Source: Clostridium sp. CAG:594 (lineage in GTDB: Bacteria > Bacillota_I > Bacilli_A > RF39 > UBA660). From it: 16,244 nt of DNA. A program made the position numbers and the translations under genes. Below the pieces are notes generated by a model that did not search any database, was not told where the DNA came from, and saw only the letters and a list, made by a program, of their open reading frames with translations. Below are positions 15,483 to 16,244 of this stretch, one piece after another (within the stretch, counting starts at the first letter, position 1; each line of letters starts with the position of its first letter). The stretch is taken from positions 22,186 through 38,429 of the forward strand of contig FR881489.1 in assembly GCA_000434835.1 (NCBI GenBank), given 5' to 3'.

Positions 15483-15511
15483 ATTATAACGATTTAATGA
15501 AAAAAAGTAAA
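15483..15511 (-). promoter_or_regulatory. Promoter for the pilin-like gene, overlapping the previous terminator
   Basis: TTTACT (15511-15506) and TATAAT (15488-15483) on the minus strand are separated by 17 bp. The -35 box lies in the 3' arm of the upstream terminator hairpin, and the terminator T-run forms part of the spacer. The start site would be near 15476, giving a short leader to ATG 15458. Confidence 0.65.
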
Positions 15512-15536
15512 CTATCTATTTACAAGTAGTTTACTT
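15500..15536 (-). terminator. Intrinsic terminator after the cysteine-rich gene
   Basis: A 10-bp perfect stem (AAGTAAACTA with TAGTTTACTT, 15505-15514 and 15527-15536) with a 12-base loop, followed on the minus strand by a run of T. It includes the TAG stop codon of the upstream gene (15514-15512). Confidence 0.82.
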
Positions 15537-16030
15537 ATTGTTTCTTCTTTTTTCTTTCTGTAACTTCTTTGTAATATTTCTTTTTGTTTTTTATTAAAGA
15601 AAAAATCTAATAATAAGTAATTTTTAGGTAACGACTTTTTCTTCATTATATTTTTTTCTACATATTCACACATGAATAGCTTGCATGAGATATTTGGATT
15701 AGTACATCTTTTATCTTTAAATAATTTGCAAAATCCCTCATTTCTAAAGTAACAGCATCCATTTTCTTTATGAACTGATTTACCTAGTCTATTTGCAATA
15801 CATTTATCATTTTTAAAATCACATAAAATGCATACATTATTATCTAGGTATTTGCACATATAATCATATATGAACTCATACCTCTTTTTTATATCTTTTT
15901 CATTAAATGCTTTTATAAATGCTTCTTCTAATTCGTTTATTGGATCTGTTTCTATTATAGCATCCTTATTATTAATATATTTTTTAAAGTTTTTATATTT
16001 ATTTTTTCTATCTTTTTCTCCTATTACCAT
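15512..16030 (-). CDS. Cysteine-rich cytoplasmic protein of unknown function
   Basis: I do not recognise this 172-residue protein. It has no signal peptide or membrane helix and is rich in lysine. Ten cysteines fall between residues 59 and 121: C59, C67, C70, C77, C92, C93, C101, C109, C116 and C121. The grouping (CILC, then GCCYF, then SCKLFMC) suggests one or two metal sites, zinc or iron-sulfur, rather than disulfides. An acidic helix precedes the cluster (about 30-58) and a basic helical end follows it (NKKQKEILQRSYRKKKEE), which could bind nucleic acid. CAGGAG lies seven bases before the ATG. The gene is separated from the secretion genes by a strong terminator, so it may be unrelated, or could be a regulator of the locus; nothing in the sequence decides. 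Confidence 0.7.
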   Translation of the reverse strand: MVIGEKDRKNKYKNFKKYINNKDAIIETDPINELEEAFIKAFNEKDIKKRYEFIYDYMCKYLDNNVCILCDFKNDKCIANRLGKSVHKENGCCYFRNEGFCKLFKDKRCTNPNISCKLFMCEYVEKNIMKKKSLPKNYLLLDFFFNKKQKEILQRSYRKKKEETISKLLVNR

Positions 16031-16049
16031 ATAAATACTCCTGGTATAT

Positions 16050-16071
16050 AATAGTTTTAAAAATAACTATT
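16050..16071. repeat. Short inverted repeat between the two rightmost genes
   Basis: AATAGTT (16050-16056) and AACTATT (16065-16071) form a 7-bp perfect stem with an 8-base loop. It covers the stop codon of the membrane protein. No T-run follows on the minus strand, so it is a poor terminator; it overlaps a TATTAT-like -10 candidate for the cysteine-rich gene and could be an operator. Confidence 0.35.
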
Positions 16072-16243
16072 TATCTTCTTTTATGCTTTTAAAAAAACCT
16101 ATTATTGCAAATATAAATACAACTAAATAAATTTTATAAACTATTGATGCAATTCCATTTAGAATAAGTAATATTACAAATAAAGTCTTATTATCAAAAA
16201 TTTTATTTTTCCCTAGATTGAAATTGCTAAGCATAAATGCATA
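16067..16243 (-). CDS. C-terminal part of a small membrane protein, enters from the right edge
   Basis: An open frame runs from the right edge to TAG 16069-16067, giving at least 58 residues. It shows two hydrophobic segments (KTLFVILLILNGIASIVY and YLVVFIFAIIGFFK) and a charged end KSIKEDK. An ATG occurs at 16234, but no ribosome binding site can be judged so close to the edge, so the gene may be longer. The paired helices resemble many small integral membrane proteins and no family can be named. It is followed after 37 bases by the cysteine-rich gene. Confidence 0.55.
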   Translation of the reverse strand, partial: YAFMLSNFNLGKNKIFDNKTLFVILLILNGIASIVYKIYLVVFIFAIIGFFKSIKEDK

Positions 16244-16244
16244 A

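Overview
The window is about 70% A+T. Every gene I can support lies on the minus strand, so transcription runs from high to low coordinates. The genes use standard code (Trp is TGG, with no in-frame TGA), strong GGAGG-type ribosome binding sites and SigA-like promoters. Together with a lipoprotein signal and Gram-positive-type secretion genes, this points to a low-GC Bacillota or Mycoplasmatota-related bacterium with an ordinary genetic code, perhaps an uncultured gut lineage. That placement is inference.

The core (about 581-15458) is a type IV secretion / conjugation-type locus of the Gram-positive kind. In transcription order it holds: a membrane-anchored pilin-like protein with a DUF6273-like C-terminus (14376-15458); a small two-helix VirB2-like pilin (13896-14267); a larger protein with an exported domain and a second VirB2-like module (12762-13784); a VirB6/TrbL-like channel protein (10131-12752); a PrgI/VirB3-like protein (9798-10115); a VirB4 ATPase split into two coupled genes (9269-9820 and 7473-9269); a 1165-residue cell-wall enzyme with SpoIID-like, C39-type and M23-type domains (3884-7381); a doubly anchored lipoprotein (3146-3874); and the VirD4 coupling ATPase (581-3067). 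The order PrgI / VirB4-N / VirB4-C / wall hydrolase / lipoprotein / VirD4 recalls the tra/trs region of staphylococcal conjugative plasmids such as pSK41/pGO1, from memory.

Outside the core are a partial membrane protein entering from the right edge (16067-16243), a ten-cysteine protein of unknown function (15512-16030), a single-domain rhodanese (263-532), and the first 59 residues of a DUF1016/YhcG-type protein leaving at the left edge (1-177).

The locus divides into short transcription units, each ending in an intrinsic terminator that overlaps or touches the last stop codon. The small pilin sits between its own SigA promoter and its own terminator. VirB2L-VirB6-PrgI-VirB4N-VirB4C form one unit, the wall enzyme and lipoprotein a second, and VirD4 a third. 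At two junctions the promoter of the next gene lies inside the hairpin of the previous terminator.

The likely machine is as follows. The wall enzyme opens peptidoglycan, PrgI, VirB6 and the lipoprotein form the envelope part, VirB4 powers assembly, the VirB2-like proteins form a surface or channel polymer, and VirD4 brings substrates. No relaxase, integrase, origin of transfer or recognisable VirB8 is in the window, so DNA transfer versus protein secretion cannot be decided here. I see no tRNA, rRNA, CRISPR array, insertion sequence or riboswitch. No gene-free gap exceeds 300 bases.
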